Notes: generated from the letters alone by a model not told the origin. A stretch of DNA of 9,514 nt from an uncultured Blautia sp. (GCA_900541345.1 UQJE01000091.1:1-9514); one strand, 5' to 3'; numbered from the stretch's first letter, positions 1 through 6,011 are shown. A program made the numbers and translations.

Positions 1-517
1 TGGTAGCCTTCACGAGGGAATAGATGGATTTTTTCGAGCAGGAGAGCCGGTTCGCCTTACATTGAGGACTCTGGGAAAGATAAAAAATATGGAGGCTGTT
101 GAAAAAAATATTTATCTTCTGGAAAATCCAGCAGCGTTTTCTGTTTTCACAGAAAAAAATTCTGATTGTGCGGCGGTTTGTGTAAATGGTCAGCCCCGGC
201 TTTCCGTTTTGCTTTTGCTCGATATGTTAAAAGAGAGTCATCGCTTTTTTTATAATGGGGATTTTGATCCAGAGGGGCTTTTGATCGCACAGAGTCTGAA
301 AGAAAGATATGGGGAAAAATTGATTCTATGGAATTACAGCAGAGAGCTTTACGAAAAATATTTATCTGATGTAATTTTAAATGAAAATCGCCTGAAGAAA
401 TTGGGAAAAGTTTCTCTTCCGGAATTACAGGAAATAAAAGCCTGCATGATGGAAATGAAAAAAGCGGTCTATCAGGAGAAAATGTTAGAAAATGCTGTCT
501 TTTTATGTCGTAACTGA
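1..517 (+). CDS. C-terminal part of a DUF2399/TIGR02679 protein, JetD-like (partial at left edge)
   Basis: The reading frame is open from base 2 to the TGA at 515-517, so this is the 3' end of a longer gene that starts outside the window; the TTG at 62 is probably just an internal Leu codon. Seen: an ENP motif at 122-130, then VCVNGQP, then FFYNGDFDPEG, with the core GDFDPEG at 257-277, and a late AVYQE motif. This order matches my memory of the C-terminal DUF2399 domain of TIGR02679 proteins. The DxD-bearing GDFDPEG resembles the metal-binding Toprim motif of topoisomerase VI A subunits. Family knowledge: DUF2399 proteins are JetD of type II Wadjet systems, which cleave plasmid DNA with an SMC-like JetABC complex. 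The expected partners (DUF2397, DUF2398 and an SMC-like ATPase) would lie upstream and cannot be seen, so membership of a complete Wadjet locus is inference. Confidence 0.72.
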   Translation, partial: GSLHEGIDGFFRAGEPVRLTLRTLGKIKNMEAVEKNIYLLENPAAFSVFTEKNSDCAAVCVNGQPRLSVLLLLDMLKESHRFFYNGDFDPEGLLIAQSLKERYGEKLILWNYSRELYEKYLSDVILNENRLKKLGKVSLPELQEIKACMMEMKKAVYQEKMLENAVFLCRN

Positions 518-591
518 CTTTTTTGATAGAAAGAAGGCTGGAAAGGTCGAAAGGAAGCGAACGAAAGTCCGGAAAAACCGCCACTTTCGGC

Positions 592-621
592 TTGATTTCT
601 CCATTGACGTTCCTCTATAAT
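592..621 (+). promoter_or_regulatory. Vegetative-type promoter of spo0A
   Basis: A TTGATT -35 box (592-597) and a perfect TATAAT -10 box (616-621) are separated by 18 bp. Transcription would begin near 628, giving a leader of about 85 bases before the spo0A ATG. No convincing sigma-H promoter, known for spo0A in Bacillus, was found here. Confidence 0.6.
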
Positions 622-633
622 ATATATCTGTGA

Positions 634-673
634 TGTACAGAAAGTACACCCGTGGGGCCCGGTGTTTTGTACA
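634..673 (+). promoter_or_regulatory. Structured leader of spo0A with nested inverted repeats
   Basis: TGTACA at 634-639 can pair with TGTACA at 668-673, enclosing a second stem ACACC (646-650) with GGTGT (661-665). Alternatively, TGTAC (634-638) can fold back on GTACA (644-648) over an AGAAA loop, which would break both other stems. The element lies between the predicted start of transcription and the SD (GAGGAGGAG, 697-705). It could be an RNA switch or a DNA operator, but no known riboswitch class was recognised. Confidence 0.4.
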
Positions 674-713
674 GATACATAGCGGTAGGTTTTTGTGAGG
701 AGGAGAAAGTCTG

Positions 714-1523
714 ATGGATAAGTTAAATGTAGCAATTGCAGATGATAATGAAAAAATGGTAGAAGTACTTGGAAAAATGATTGAAAATGATAAAGAACTG
801 GAATTGGTAGGAAAAGCACATAATGGTGAAGAAATCTGCAATATTATTAAAGAAAAGCAACCGGATGTGGTGGTTCTTGACATTATTATGCCGAAAGTAG
901 ACGGATTATCAGTAATGGAACGGTTTTCCCATGAAACAGAAGGGAAGAAGAGCCCTTCTTTTATTGTGGTTTCTGCAGTGGGACAGGAGCGGATAACAGA
1001 AGATGCGTTTAATCTGGGAGCAGATTACTATATGCTGAAGCCTTTTGACAACAGAATGCTGTTAAACAGAATCAAACATATTCGCCGTATGGGAGACAGA
1101 CGAGTTCGTGATATAGGGAGAGCTATGCCGGAGGAAAAGCAGCAGAGCGCAGCATCCCGAGGAAACCTGGAAACAGATGTGACAGATATTATTCATGAAA
1201 TTGGAGTTCCGGCCCATATCAAAGGGTATCAGTATTTAAGAGATGCGATTATTCTTTCGGTAAACGATATAGAAATGCTGAATTCCATTACCAAAATCCT
1301 GTATCCAACGATAGCAAAAAAACATCAGACTACACCAAGCCGTGTGGAACGTGCAATCCGTCATGCGATTGAAGTCGCGTGGAGCAGAGGGAAAATGGAC
1401 ACCATTGATGCGCTTTTTGGGTATACTGTCAGCACAGGAAAGGGAAAACCTACAAATTCTGAATTTATTGCATTAATTGCTGATAAAATTAGACTTGAAT
1501 ATAAAAATCGCTCTTTCCATTAG
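714..1523 (+). CDS. spo0A: Sporulation transcription factor Spo0A
   Basis: This is the response regulator that receives phosphate from sporulation kinases or a phosphorelay and switches on entry into sporulation by binding 0A boxes. The 269 residues match the usual length of about 267. The N-terminal receiver domain has the acidic pair D10-D11, the phosphorylation site D56 in VVVLDIIMP, and the conserved lysine K109 in YYMLKPFD. After a variable linker (about 125-150), the C-terminal Spo0A DNA-binding domain contains the typical TTPSRVERAIRHAIEVAWSR and the DALFGYTVS segment. A strong SD (GGAGGAGA) sits 8-9 bases before the ATG. In Bacillus and many clostridia spoIVB lies directly upstream of spo0A; here the upstream neighbour is a DUF2399 gene instead. 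The gene has its own promoter and no obvious terminator after it. Confidence 0.97.
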   Translation: MDKLNVAIADDNEKMVEVLGKMIENDKELELVGKAHNGEEICNIIKEKQPDVVVLDIIMPKVDGLSVMERFSHETEGKKSPSFIVVSAVGQERITEDAFNLGADYYMLKPFDNRMLLNRIKHIRRMGDRRVRDIGRAMPEEKQQSAASRGNLETDVTDIIHEIGVPAHIKGYQYLRDAIILSVNDIEMLNSITKILYPTIAKKHQTTPSRVERAIRHAIEVAWSRGKMDTIDALFGYTVSTGKGKPTNSEFIALIADKIRLEYKNRSFH

Positions 1524-1542
1524 ACAGTTTTTCATGTATAAT
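1514..1542 (+). promoter_or_regulatory. Possible promoter of glgA
   Basis: A perfect TATAAT (1537-1542) lies 17 bp after a weak -35 match TTTCCA (1514-1519, 4 of 6 bases), straddling the end of spo0A. The -10 is good and the -35 poor, so read-through from spo0A may also supply glgA. Confidence 0.4.
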
Positions 1543-1545
1543 AAA

Positions 1546-1570
1546 TAGTAACAAACAGTAAAAGTTACTA
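1546..1570 (+). promoter_or_regulatory. Inverted repeat touching the glgA ribosome binding site
   Basis: TAGTAAC (1546-1552) and GTTACTA (1564-1570) form a perfect 7-bp stem over an 11-base loop. The stem ends exactly where the SD AGGAGGGG (1571-1578) begins, and lies just after the -10 box. It could be a leader hairpin that keeps the SD open, or an operator close to the start of transcription. Confidence 0.35.
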
Positions 1571-1587
1571 AGGAGGGGACTTTACGT

Positions 1588-3033
1588 ATGAAGAAAATCC
1601 TATTTGCAACATCAGAAGCGGTTCCATTTATTAAAACAGGAGGATTGGCAGACGTAGCCGGTTCATTACCTAAGTGTTTTGATAAGCGGTATTTTGATAT
1701 TCGTGTAATTCTTCCTAAGTACGCCTGCATGAAACAGGAATGGAAAGATAAGATGGAATACATTACACATTTCTATATGGATTTGGGATTTAAAAACTGT
1801 TATGTGGGAATTATGCACATGGAGCATGAAGGGATTCATTTTTACTTTATTGATAATGAATACTACTTCAGTGGTCCGAAACCGTATGATGGGGGAATTT
1901 GGGATCTGGAGAAATTCGCATTTTTCTCAAAGGCAGTGCTTTCCGTACTTCCTGTAATCGGATTCCGTCCTGATGTGATCCACTGTCACGACTGGCAGAC
2001 AGGACTTGTACCGGTATATCTTCACGACAGTTTTCAGCAGAATGAATTTTTCTGGGGTATTAAGACAGTTATGACAATCCACAACCTGAAATTCCAGGGT
2101 GTGTGGGACGTAAAAACAATCAAGGAAATTACAGGACTCTCCAGCTATTATTTTGCACCGGATAAACTGGAGGCTTATAAAAATGCCAATTATTTGAAAG
2201 GTGGCATTGTATTTGCCGATGCAGTAACAACGGTAAGTAATACCTATGCGGAAGAAATTAAGACGCCGTTCTATGGAGAAGGACTGGACGGACTTTTATG
2301 CGCCCGTTCCCATGATTTGCGTGGAATTGTAAACGGTATTGATTACGATTCCTTTAACCCGGAGACAGACCCGTATATTACCAATAATTACAATGCAACT
2401 ACATTCCGTAAGGAAAAAATAAAAAATAAAATTCGTCTTCAGAAAGATCTTGGACTTGAGGAAGACCCGAAGGCAATGATGATTGGAATTGTTTCCCGAT
2501 TGACAGACCAGAAGGGCTTTGATCTGATTGCCTATATTATGGATGAACTGTGTCAGGATGCGGTTCAGATTGTTGCTCTTGGAACTGGTGAGGAGAGATA
2601 TGAAAATATGTTCCGTCATTTTGACTGGAAATATCATGGAAAAGTTTCTGCTCAGATTTATTATGATGAGGCAATGTCTCACAGAATTTATGCTGCATCA
2701 GACGCATTCCTTATGCCGTCTCTGTTTGAACCATGCGGTTTAAGCCAGCTTATGAGCCTTCGATATGGAACTCTTCCTATCGTAAGAGAAACAGGTGGTT
2801 TAAAAGATACAGTAGAGCCATATAATGAGTTTGAAGGAACAGGAACCGGATTTTCCTTCCGTAATTATAATGCTCATGAAATGCTTTATACAATCCGCAA
2901 TGCAGAGCGTATTTTCTATGATAAAAAGCGTGAATGGAATAAAATGGTAGACCGTGCTATGGCAAAAGATTTTTCATGGAATAATTCTGCCCGTCAGTAT
3001 GAGGAAATGTATAACTGGCTGATCGGAGAATAA
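1588..3033 (+). CDS. glgA: Glycogen synthase (ADP-glucose type, GT5)
   Basis: This cytosolic enzyme extends alpha-1,4-glucan chains from ADP-glucose, storing carbon as glycogen. The 481 residues match the family length of about 477. The N-terminal half shows the ADP-glucose-binding KTGGL motif (16-20), HCHDWQTGL (132-140) and TIHNLKFQGVW (163-173). The C-terminal Rossmann half shows VNGIDYDSFNP (248-258), SRLTDQKG with R304 and K309 as the phosphate-binding pair, FEPCGL with E381, and ETGGLKDTV (401-409). The ATG has a strong SD. The usual glycogen partners (glgC, glgD, glgB, glgP) are not next to it. The gene stands alone between spo0A and two coat-like genes, and the first terminator downstream comes only after those, so the three may share a transcript. 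Confidence 0.97.
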   Translation: MKKILFATSEAVPFIKTGGLADVAGSLPKCFDKRYFDIRVILPKYACMKQEWKDKMEYITHFYMDLGFKNCYVGIMHMEHEGIHFYFIDNEYYFSGPKPYDGGIWDLEKFAFFSKAVLSVLPVIGFRPDVIHCHDWQTGLVPVYLHDSFQQNEFFWGIKTVMTIHNLKFQGVWDVKTIKEITGLSSYYFAPDKLEAYKNANYLKGGIVFADAVTTVSNTYAEEIKTPFYGEGLDGLLCARSHDLRGIVNGIDYDSFNPETDPYITNNYNATTFRKEKIKNKIRLQKDLGLEEDPKAMMIGIVSRLTDQKGFDLIAYIMDELCQDAVQIVALGTGEERYENMFRHFDWKYHGKVSAQIYYDEAMSHRIYAASDAFLMPSLFEPCGLSQLMSLRYGTLPIVRETGGLKDTVEPYNEFEGTGTGFSFRNYNAHEMLYTIRNAERIFYDKKREWNKMVDRAMAKDFSWNNSARQYEEMYNWLIGE

Positions 3034-3049
3034 AATCTGCGTATTTTGA

Positions 3050-3088
3050 GATACTATCTTTTGTAATCAAATAACAGGAGGTAGTATC
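3050..3088 (+). promoter_or_regulatory. Hairpin that buries the SD of the first coat-like gene
   Basis: Bases 3050-3062 can pair with 3076-3088 as a continuous 13-bp stem with three G-U wobbles, over the 13-base loop 3063-3075. The right arm contains the whole SD AGGAGG (3076-3081), opposed by the pyrimidine-rich TATCTTTT, and ends one base before the ATG at 3089. Such a structure would be expected to limit ribosome access until melted, bound or refolded. It is seen in the primary sequence; its function is inferred. Confidence 0.5.
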
Positions 3089-3274
3089 ATGACAGAGATT
3101 TCAGAGCTTGATTTACAAAATCTGCGCCATTTAATTGGCGGTTTCGACACGACACATTGTAAAATGGATGCTTATGCACAGCAGGCGACGGATATGGAGG
3201 TAAAACAGTTTTTCCAGAAGTCTGCTCAGTCTGCAATGCAAAGTAAACAGCAGCTTATGCAGTTTTTACAGTAA
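3089..3274 (+). CDS. Small helical coat-like protein (ferritin-like fold, CotF-related)
   Basis: The product has 61 residues, a strong SD and an ATG start. It looks like a helical hairpin: a first helix around LQNLRHLIGGFDTTHCKMDAYA, a break, then EVKQFFQKSAQSAMQSKQQLMQFL. It is rich in Gln and Met and has a single Cys (24) and no membrane segment or signal peptide. Such small proteins are commonly paired in clostridial genomes with a CotF-type coat protein, as here, where the next gene begins 13 bases later. Together the two products could correspond to the two halves of a coat F or ferritin-like four-helix unit. A place in the spore coat is inferred from this pairing; no catalytic or iron-binding motif is evident. 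Confidence 0.65.
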   Translation: MTEISELDLQNLRHLIGGFDTTHCKMDAYAQQATDMEVKQFFQKSAQSAMQSKQQLMQFLQ

Positions 3275-3287
3275 AGGAGGACGTGTC

Positions 3288-3536
3288 ATGAACGAAAAAA
3301 CAATGGTAGCAGATACGCTTGCTGGAATTAACGGAGAGCTTGTGCGTTATGGGGAAATGATTCCTCAGACAGAGAATCCTCAGTTAAAGCAGACTTTAAA
3401 ACAGATGCGCAGTCAGTGCGAAATGTCTCAGGAGGAGATTTACAGAATTGCCAGAACAAAGGGTTACTATGTTCCGGCAGCAAAGGCAACACAGGAAGAA
3501 GTTGCCCATGTACGTTCTGTGTTAAGTCAGGGCTGA
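3288..3536 (+). CDS. CotF-like spore coat protein
   Basis: The 82-residue product resembles the Coat F family as found in clostridia: an N-terminal MVADTLAGINGELVRYGEMI helix, the NPQLKQTLKQMRSQCE segment (about 31-46), and the typical late helix ending in KGYYVPA (59-65). CotF in Bacillus is a structural spore coat protein of about 160 residues; this is a half-size form. It has a perfect SD (AAGGAGG, 3274-3280), which overlaps the stop codon of the preceding coat-like gene, so the two are surely co-transcribed and probably translationally coupled. A strong terminator follows directly. The nearby spo0A agrees with a sporulation role, but no sporulation sigma-factor promoter was found in front of the pair. 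Confidence 0.75.
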   Translation: MNEKTMVADTLAGINGELVRYGEMIPQTENPQLKQTLKQMRSQCEMSQEEIYRIARTKGYYVPAAKATQEEVAHVRSVLSQG

Positions 3537-3552
3537 ATAAAATAGGGGAAAC

Positions 3553-3591
3553 GGGAAGCCGCTGTAATTTGCAGTGGCTTCCCTATTTTTT
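3553..3591 (+). terminator. Rho-independent terminator after the coat-like pair
   Basis: GGGAAGCCGCTG (3553-3564) pairs with CAGTGGCTTCCC (3572-3583), 12 bp with one G-U, over a 7-base loop, followed by TATTTTTT (3584-3591). Confidence 0.93.
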
Positions 3592-3663
3592 CGTTATCAG
3601 AAAAGGAGTATATATTCATTGAATTTTCGATAAATAAAATTTAAGACAGAAAGGAAGAGGCAA

Positions 3664-4170
3664 ATGAATCGTAGAGAAAAAAAGAGGATTATGGTAATTG
3701 GAAGTCCGGGTGCGGGGAAAAGCACATTTTCACGTAAATTAAGGGAAATCACAGGACTTCCTCTTTATTATCTGGATACAATCTGGCATAAACCGGACCG
3801 TACGAATATTTCAAAGGAAGAATTTGATACAAGACTGATGGAAATTGTAAAAGAAGACAGATGGATCATTGACGGGAATTATCAGAGAACATTGAAAAAA
3901 CGTCTGGAAAGATGCGATACGGTGTTTTTTCTGGATTATCCTCTGGAGATTTGTTTAGAAGGTGCAGTGGCACGGATCGGGAAAAAGAGAGAAGATCTGC
4001 CCTGGCTGGAAACGGAACTTGACGAAGAATTTCGCCAGTATATTATAGATTTTTCAAGAGACCAGCTTCCGGAAATATACAGCTTTTTGGAAGAGTATAA
4101 AAAAGACAGAGATATTTTGATTTTTCATACAAGAGAAGAGGCGAATGATTATTTAAAAACTTGGATTTAA
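3664..4170 (+). CDS. FlaR-like P-loop NTPase (adenylate kinase-related)
   Basis: The 168-residue protein begins with a Walker A loop, GSPGAGKS (13-20). It then shows LDTIWHKP (38-45), WIIDGNYQRTL (67-77), and a Walker B-like strand VFFLDYP (87-93). This set is typical of small P-loop kinase homologues annotated as 'DNA topology modulation protein FlaR' or adenylate kinase-like. The true substrate of the family is not established; a nucleoside or nucleotide kinase role is possible. The ATG at 3664 has an SD-like GGAAGAGG ending 3 bases before it, which is rather close; the next in-frame ATG, at 3691, would cut into the strand before the P-loop. The gene stands alone after the coat terminator and has no clear promoter match or terminator. 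Confidence 0.85.
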   Translation: MNRREKKRIMVIGSPGAGKSTFSRKLREITGLPLYYLDTIWHKPDRTNISKEEFDTRLMEIVKEDRWIIDGNYQRTLKKRLERCDTVFFLDYPLEICLEGAVARIGKKREDLPWLETELDEEFRQYIIDFSRDQLPEIYSFLEEYKKDRDILIFHTREEANDYLKTWI

Positions 4171-4355
4171 TCAGTTTCCTCAAACGTATATTTTTCAGTT
4201 TTCAGCATAAGGAGTGCGGATTCTAGCATATTTTGTTTTCTGTCTTCTTCCGGTGATTCATTTCCCATTTCTTCCATATGGTTTTTTGACAATCTAAGAA
4301 ATTTAGATTTGGGGCATAAAATTTTAAGAGAATAATCGGTGAAATATCTTGACAA
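4167..4355 (-). CDS. Doubtful small ORF, hypothetical protein
   Basis: A 62-codon frame converges on the FlaR-like gene with a 4-base overlap and runs through the recA upstream region. It would have to start at TTG (4355) or at an internal ATG (4277, giving 36 residues). Neither start has an SD, and a stop codon lies directly before the TTG. The second half is hydrophilic and protein-like in composition, with GNESPEEDRKQNMLESALLM predicting a charged helix. No family was recognised. It may be a small protein, a decayed gene remnant or chance. If real, its 5' end would overlap the recA -35 region. Confidence 0.22.
   Translation of the reverse strand: MSRYFTDYSLKILCPKSKFLRLSKNHMEEMGNESPEEDRKQNMLESALLMLKTEKYTFEETD
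4291..4309. repeat. Perfect short palindrome upstream of recA
   Basis: AATCTAA (4291-4297) and TTAGATT (4303-4309) form a 7-bp inverted repeat over GAAAT. It directly follows a TTGACA at 4286-4291. No T-run follows on the plus strand, so it is not a normal terminator for the upstream gene; an operator is possible. It lies inside the doubtful minus-strand ORF. Confidence 0.35.
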
Positions 4356-4377
4356 TCAGGTTCTTTTATAATACTAT
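4349..4377 (+). promoter_or_regulatory. Promoter of recA-recX
   Basis: A perfect TTGACA (4349-4354) is spaced 17 bp from TACTAT (4372-4377, 4 of 6 bases). Transcription would start near 4384, directly in front of the LexA box. The perfect TATAAT at 4367-4372 is only 12 bp from this -35 and is less likely to be paired with it. Confidence 0.65.
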
Positions 4378-4388
4378 GTAAGCAGAAA

Positions 4389-4402
4389 CGAACATAAGTT
4401 CA
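4389..4402 (+). promoter_or_regulatory. LexA (SOS) operator of recA
   Basis: CGAACATAAGTTCA matches the Gram-positive SOS box, whose core is GAAC-N4-GTTC, with both half-sites intact. It sits just after the predicted transcription start of recA, so bound LexA would block transcription and DNA damage would release it. Confidence 0.85.
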
Positions 4403-4404
4403 TA

Positions 4405-4416
4405 AAACATAAGTTT
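4405..4416 (+). promoter_or_regulatory. Second, degenerate LexA-like box
   Basis: AAACATAAGTTT is a symmetrical variant of the box in front of it and shares the 10-mer AACATAAGTT with it. The two copies are 15 bp apart centre to centre. The outer G and C are replaced by A and T, so binding would be weaker or depend on the first box. Confidence 0.45.
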
Positions 4417-4434
4417 GAAATAAGGAGAAGATAT

Positions 4435-5505
4435 ATGTTGAATGAAGAAAAGCAGAAAGCCCTGGAAGCGGCTTTGGGACAGATAGAAAAACAGTATGGA
4501 AAAGGCTCTATTATGAAGTTGGGAGAGCAGGAGGCAAATATGCAGGTAGAGGCAATTCCAACAGGATCTTTAAGCCTTGATATTGCTCTTGGAGTTGGCG
4601 GTGTTCCAAAAGGACGTATTGTTGAGATTTACGGACCGGAATCAAGCGGTAAGACTACGGTTGCCTTACATATGGTAGCAGAAGTGCAGAAAAGAGGGGG
4701 AATTGCAGGGTTTATTGATGCAGAACATGCTCTTGACCCCGTATATGCAAGAAATATAGGTGTAGATATTGATAATCTCTATATTTCTCAGCCGGACAGC
4801 GGAGAACAGGCTTTGGAAATTACAGAAACAATGGTGCGTTCCGGAGCTGTGGATATTGTGATTGTAGACTCTGTTGCAGCGCTTGTTCCAAAGGCGGAGA
4901 TTGACGGAGATATGGGTGATAGTCATGTGGGTCTTCAGGCGCGTCTGATGTCACAGGCGCTTCGTAAACTGACTTCTATTATCAGCAAGTCCAATTGTGT
5001 GGTTATTTTTATTAATCAGCTTCGTGAGAAGGTAGGAGTGATGTTCGGAAATCCGGAGACGACAACAGGAGGAAGAGCACTTAAATTTTATTCGTCAGTC
5101 CGTCTTGATGTGCGAAGAGTAGAAACACTGAAGCAGGGCGGAGATATGGTAGGAAACCATACAAGAGTGAAGGTTGTAAAAAATAAGGTTGCGCCTCCAT
5201 TTAAGCAGGCAGAGTTTGACATTATGTTTGGTACTGGCATTTCGAGAGAGGGAGATATTCTTGATCTTGCGGCAGAATGTTCGATTGTGAATAAGAGTGG
5301 TGCCTGGTATGCCTATGAGGGTAATAAAATCGGTCAGGGACGTGAAAATGTTAAGATTTTCCTGAAAGAACATCCGGAGATTACAGAAGAAATTGAAAAG
5401 AAGGTAAGAGTTCATTATCACCTTCTTCCTGAGGAAGAGACTGTGGCAGAAGAAAAGAAAGCAGTTTCAAAAACAGAGGATAAAGAAGGAAATGAAGAAA
5501 AATGA
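4435..5505 (+). CDS. recA: Recombinase A
   Basis: RecA forms ATP-dependent filaments on single-stranded DNA, carries out strand exchange in recombinational repair, and triggers LexA self-cleavage. The 356 residues are a normal length. Seen: Walker A GPESSGKTT (67-75), catalytic Glu in IDAEH (94-98), Walker B IVIVDSVAALV (141-151), DNA-binding loop L1 region (about 155-173), and loop L2 within EKVGVMFGNPETTTGG (198-213), followed by RALKFYSSVR. The C-terminal tail from about 325 is rich in Glu and Lys, as usual for this regulatory end. The ATG at 4435 has SD AAGGAG (4422-4427). The stop overlaps the recX start as ATGA, and the leader carries the LexA boxes, so recA and recX are one SOS-regulated unit. 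Confidence 0.99.
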   Translation: MLNEEKQKALEAALGQIEKQYGKGSIMKLGEQEANMQVEAIPTGSLSLDIALGVGGVPKGRIVEIYGPESSGKTTVALHMVAEVQKRGGIAGFIDAEHALDPVYARNIGVDIDNLYISQPDSGEQALEITETMVRSGAVDIVIVDSVAALVPKAEIDGDMGDSHVGLQARLMSQALRKLTSIISKSNCVVIFINQLREKVGVMFGNPETTTGGRALKFYSSVRLDVRRVETLKQGGDMVGNHTRVKVVKNKVAPPFKQAEFDIMFGTGISREGDILDLAAECSIVNKSGAWYAYEGNKIGQGRENVKIFLKEHPEITEEIEKKVRVHYHLLPEEETVAEEKKAVSKTEDKEGNEEK

Positions 5506-5993
5506 CGGTTACGGAAGAAATGAAAAAAGCCAGAAGAAAAGCGATGAGTCTTCTGGAGCATATGGACCGTACGGAAAAAGGCCTGTCTGAGCGTTTGCGC
5601 CAGGCAGGTTTTTCAGCAGAAGCAGCAGAGGACGCTATGAATTATGTGCGTTCGTATGGATATATCGATGATAATAGATACGCATTTCATTATATTTCCT
5701 GCAGGATTCACAGCAAAAGCAGGCAGAAGATTATGGAGGAACTGTACAGAAAAGGCATAGAACGAAATGTAGCGGAATGTGCCTGGGAAAGGGCAAAAGA
5801 GATAGAAGAGCCAAATGAACAGGAAATATTAAGAAAAACAGTGGAAAAGTACTGTGAAGAAGGGGCAAGTCTTGATGAAAAAGAGAGGAATCGTCTTTAT
5901 GGACGCCTTGTGAGGCGTGGATTTAAAAGTGCAGATATAACTCAAGTTTTAGATGAAATGAATATCCAATGTATTTTTTCAGAAAATAGATAG
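5502..5993 (+). CDS. recX: Regulatory protein RecX
   Basis: RecX binds RecA filaments and limits or modulates their activity. The 163-residue product is made almost wholly of helices in the three-helix repeats typical of RecX: MSLLEHMDRTEKGLSERLRQ with the following G(F)SAEAAEDAMNYVRSYGYIDD, then a second repeat ending in RKGIERNVAECAWERA, and a third ending in RRGFKSADITQVLDEM. The motif YVRSYGYIDDNRYA (48-61) is a good family signature. It is shorter than the RecX of Bacillus subtilis (about 264 residues) but similar to the short forms of other bacteria. The ATG lies within the recA stop (ATGA, 5502-5505), with a modest SD AAGGA inside recA, so translation is probably coupled. No clear terminator follows. 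Confidence 0.93.
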   Translation: MTVTEEMKKARRKAMSLLEHMDRTEKGLSERLRQAGFSAEAAEDAMNYVRSYGYIDDNRYAFHYISCRIHSKSRQKIMEELYRKGIERNVAECAWERAKEIEEPNEQEILRKTVEKYCEEGASLDEKERNRLYGRLVRRGFKSADITQVLDEMNIQCIFSENR

Positions 5994-6011
5994 AACAATT
6001 TACAGAAAAAC

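Noticed and set aside
62..517. TTG at 62 as the true start of a short 151-residue gene
   Set aside because: The frame stays open to the window edge, and the upstream residues (EPVRLTLRTL) read smoothly into the domain, so it is the tail of a longer gene.
562..589. Imperfect inverted repeat CGAAAGT/ACTTTCG after the DUF2399 gene as a terminator
   Set aside because: The stem is only 7 bp with an uneven interior and no T-run follows, so a terminator cannot be supported.
604..621. TTGACG (604-609) as the -35 of spo0A
   Set aside because: It is only 6 bases before the TATAAT at 616-621; TTGATT at 592-597 has a workable 18-bp spacing.
147..883. Long minus-strand open frames across the DUF2399 gene and the start of spo0A
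   Set aside because: They overlap well-supported plus-strand genes, lack SDs and give low-complexity products typical of antisense frames in AT-rich genes. The same holds for antisense frames inside glgA, recA, rny and xerD.
3143..3149. Exact Spo0A box (TTCGACA, reverse of TGTCGAA)
   Set aside because: It lies inside the first coat-like coding region, and about one exact 7-mer on either strand is expected by chance in a window this size. A one-mismatch copy at 545-551 upstream of spo0A is no stronger.
3416..3622. Alternative plus-strand frame across the end of the CotF-like gene
   Set aside because: It overlaps the coat gene in another frame, runs through the terminator hairpin and has no SD-supported start.
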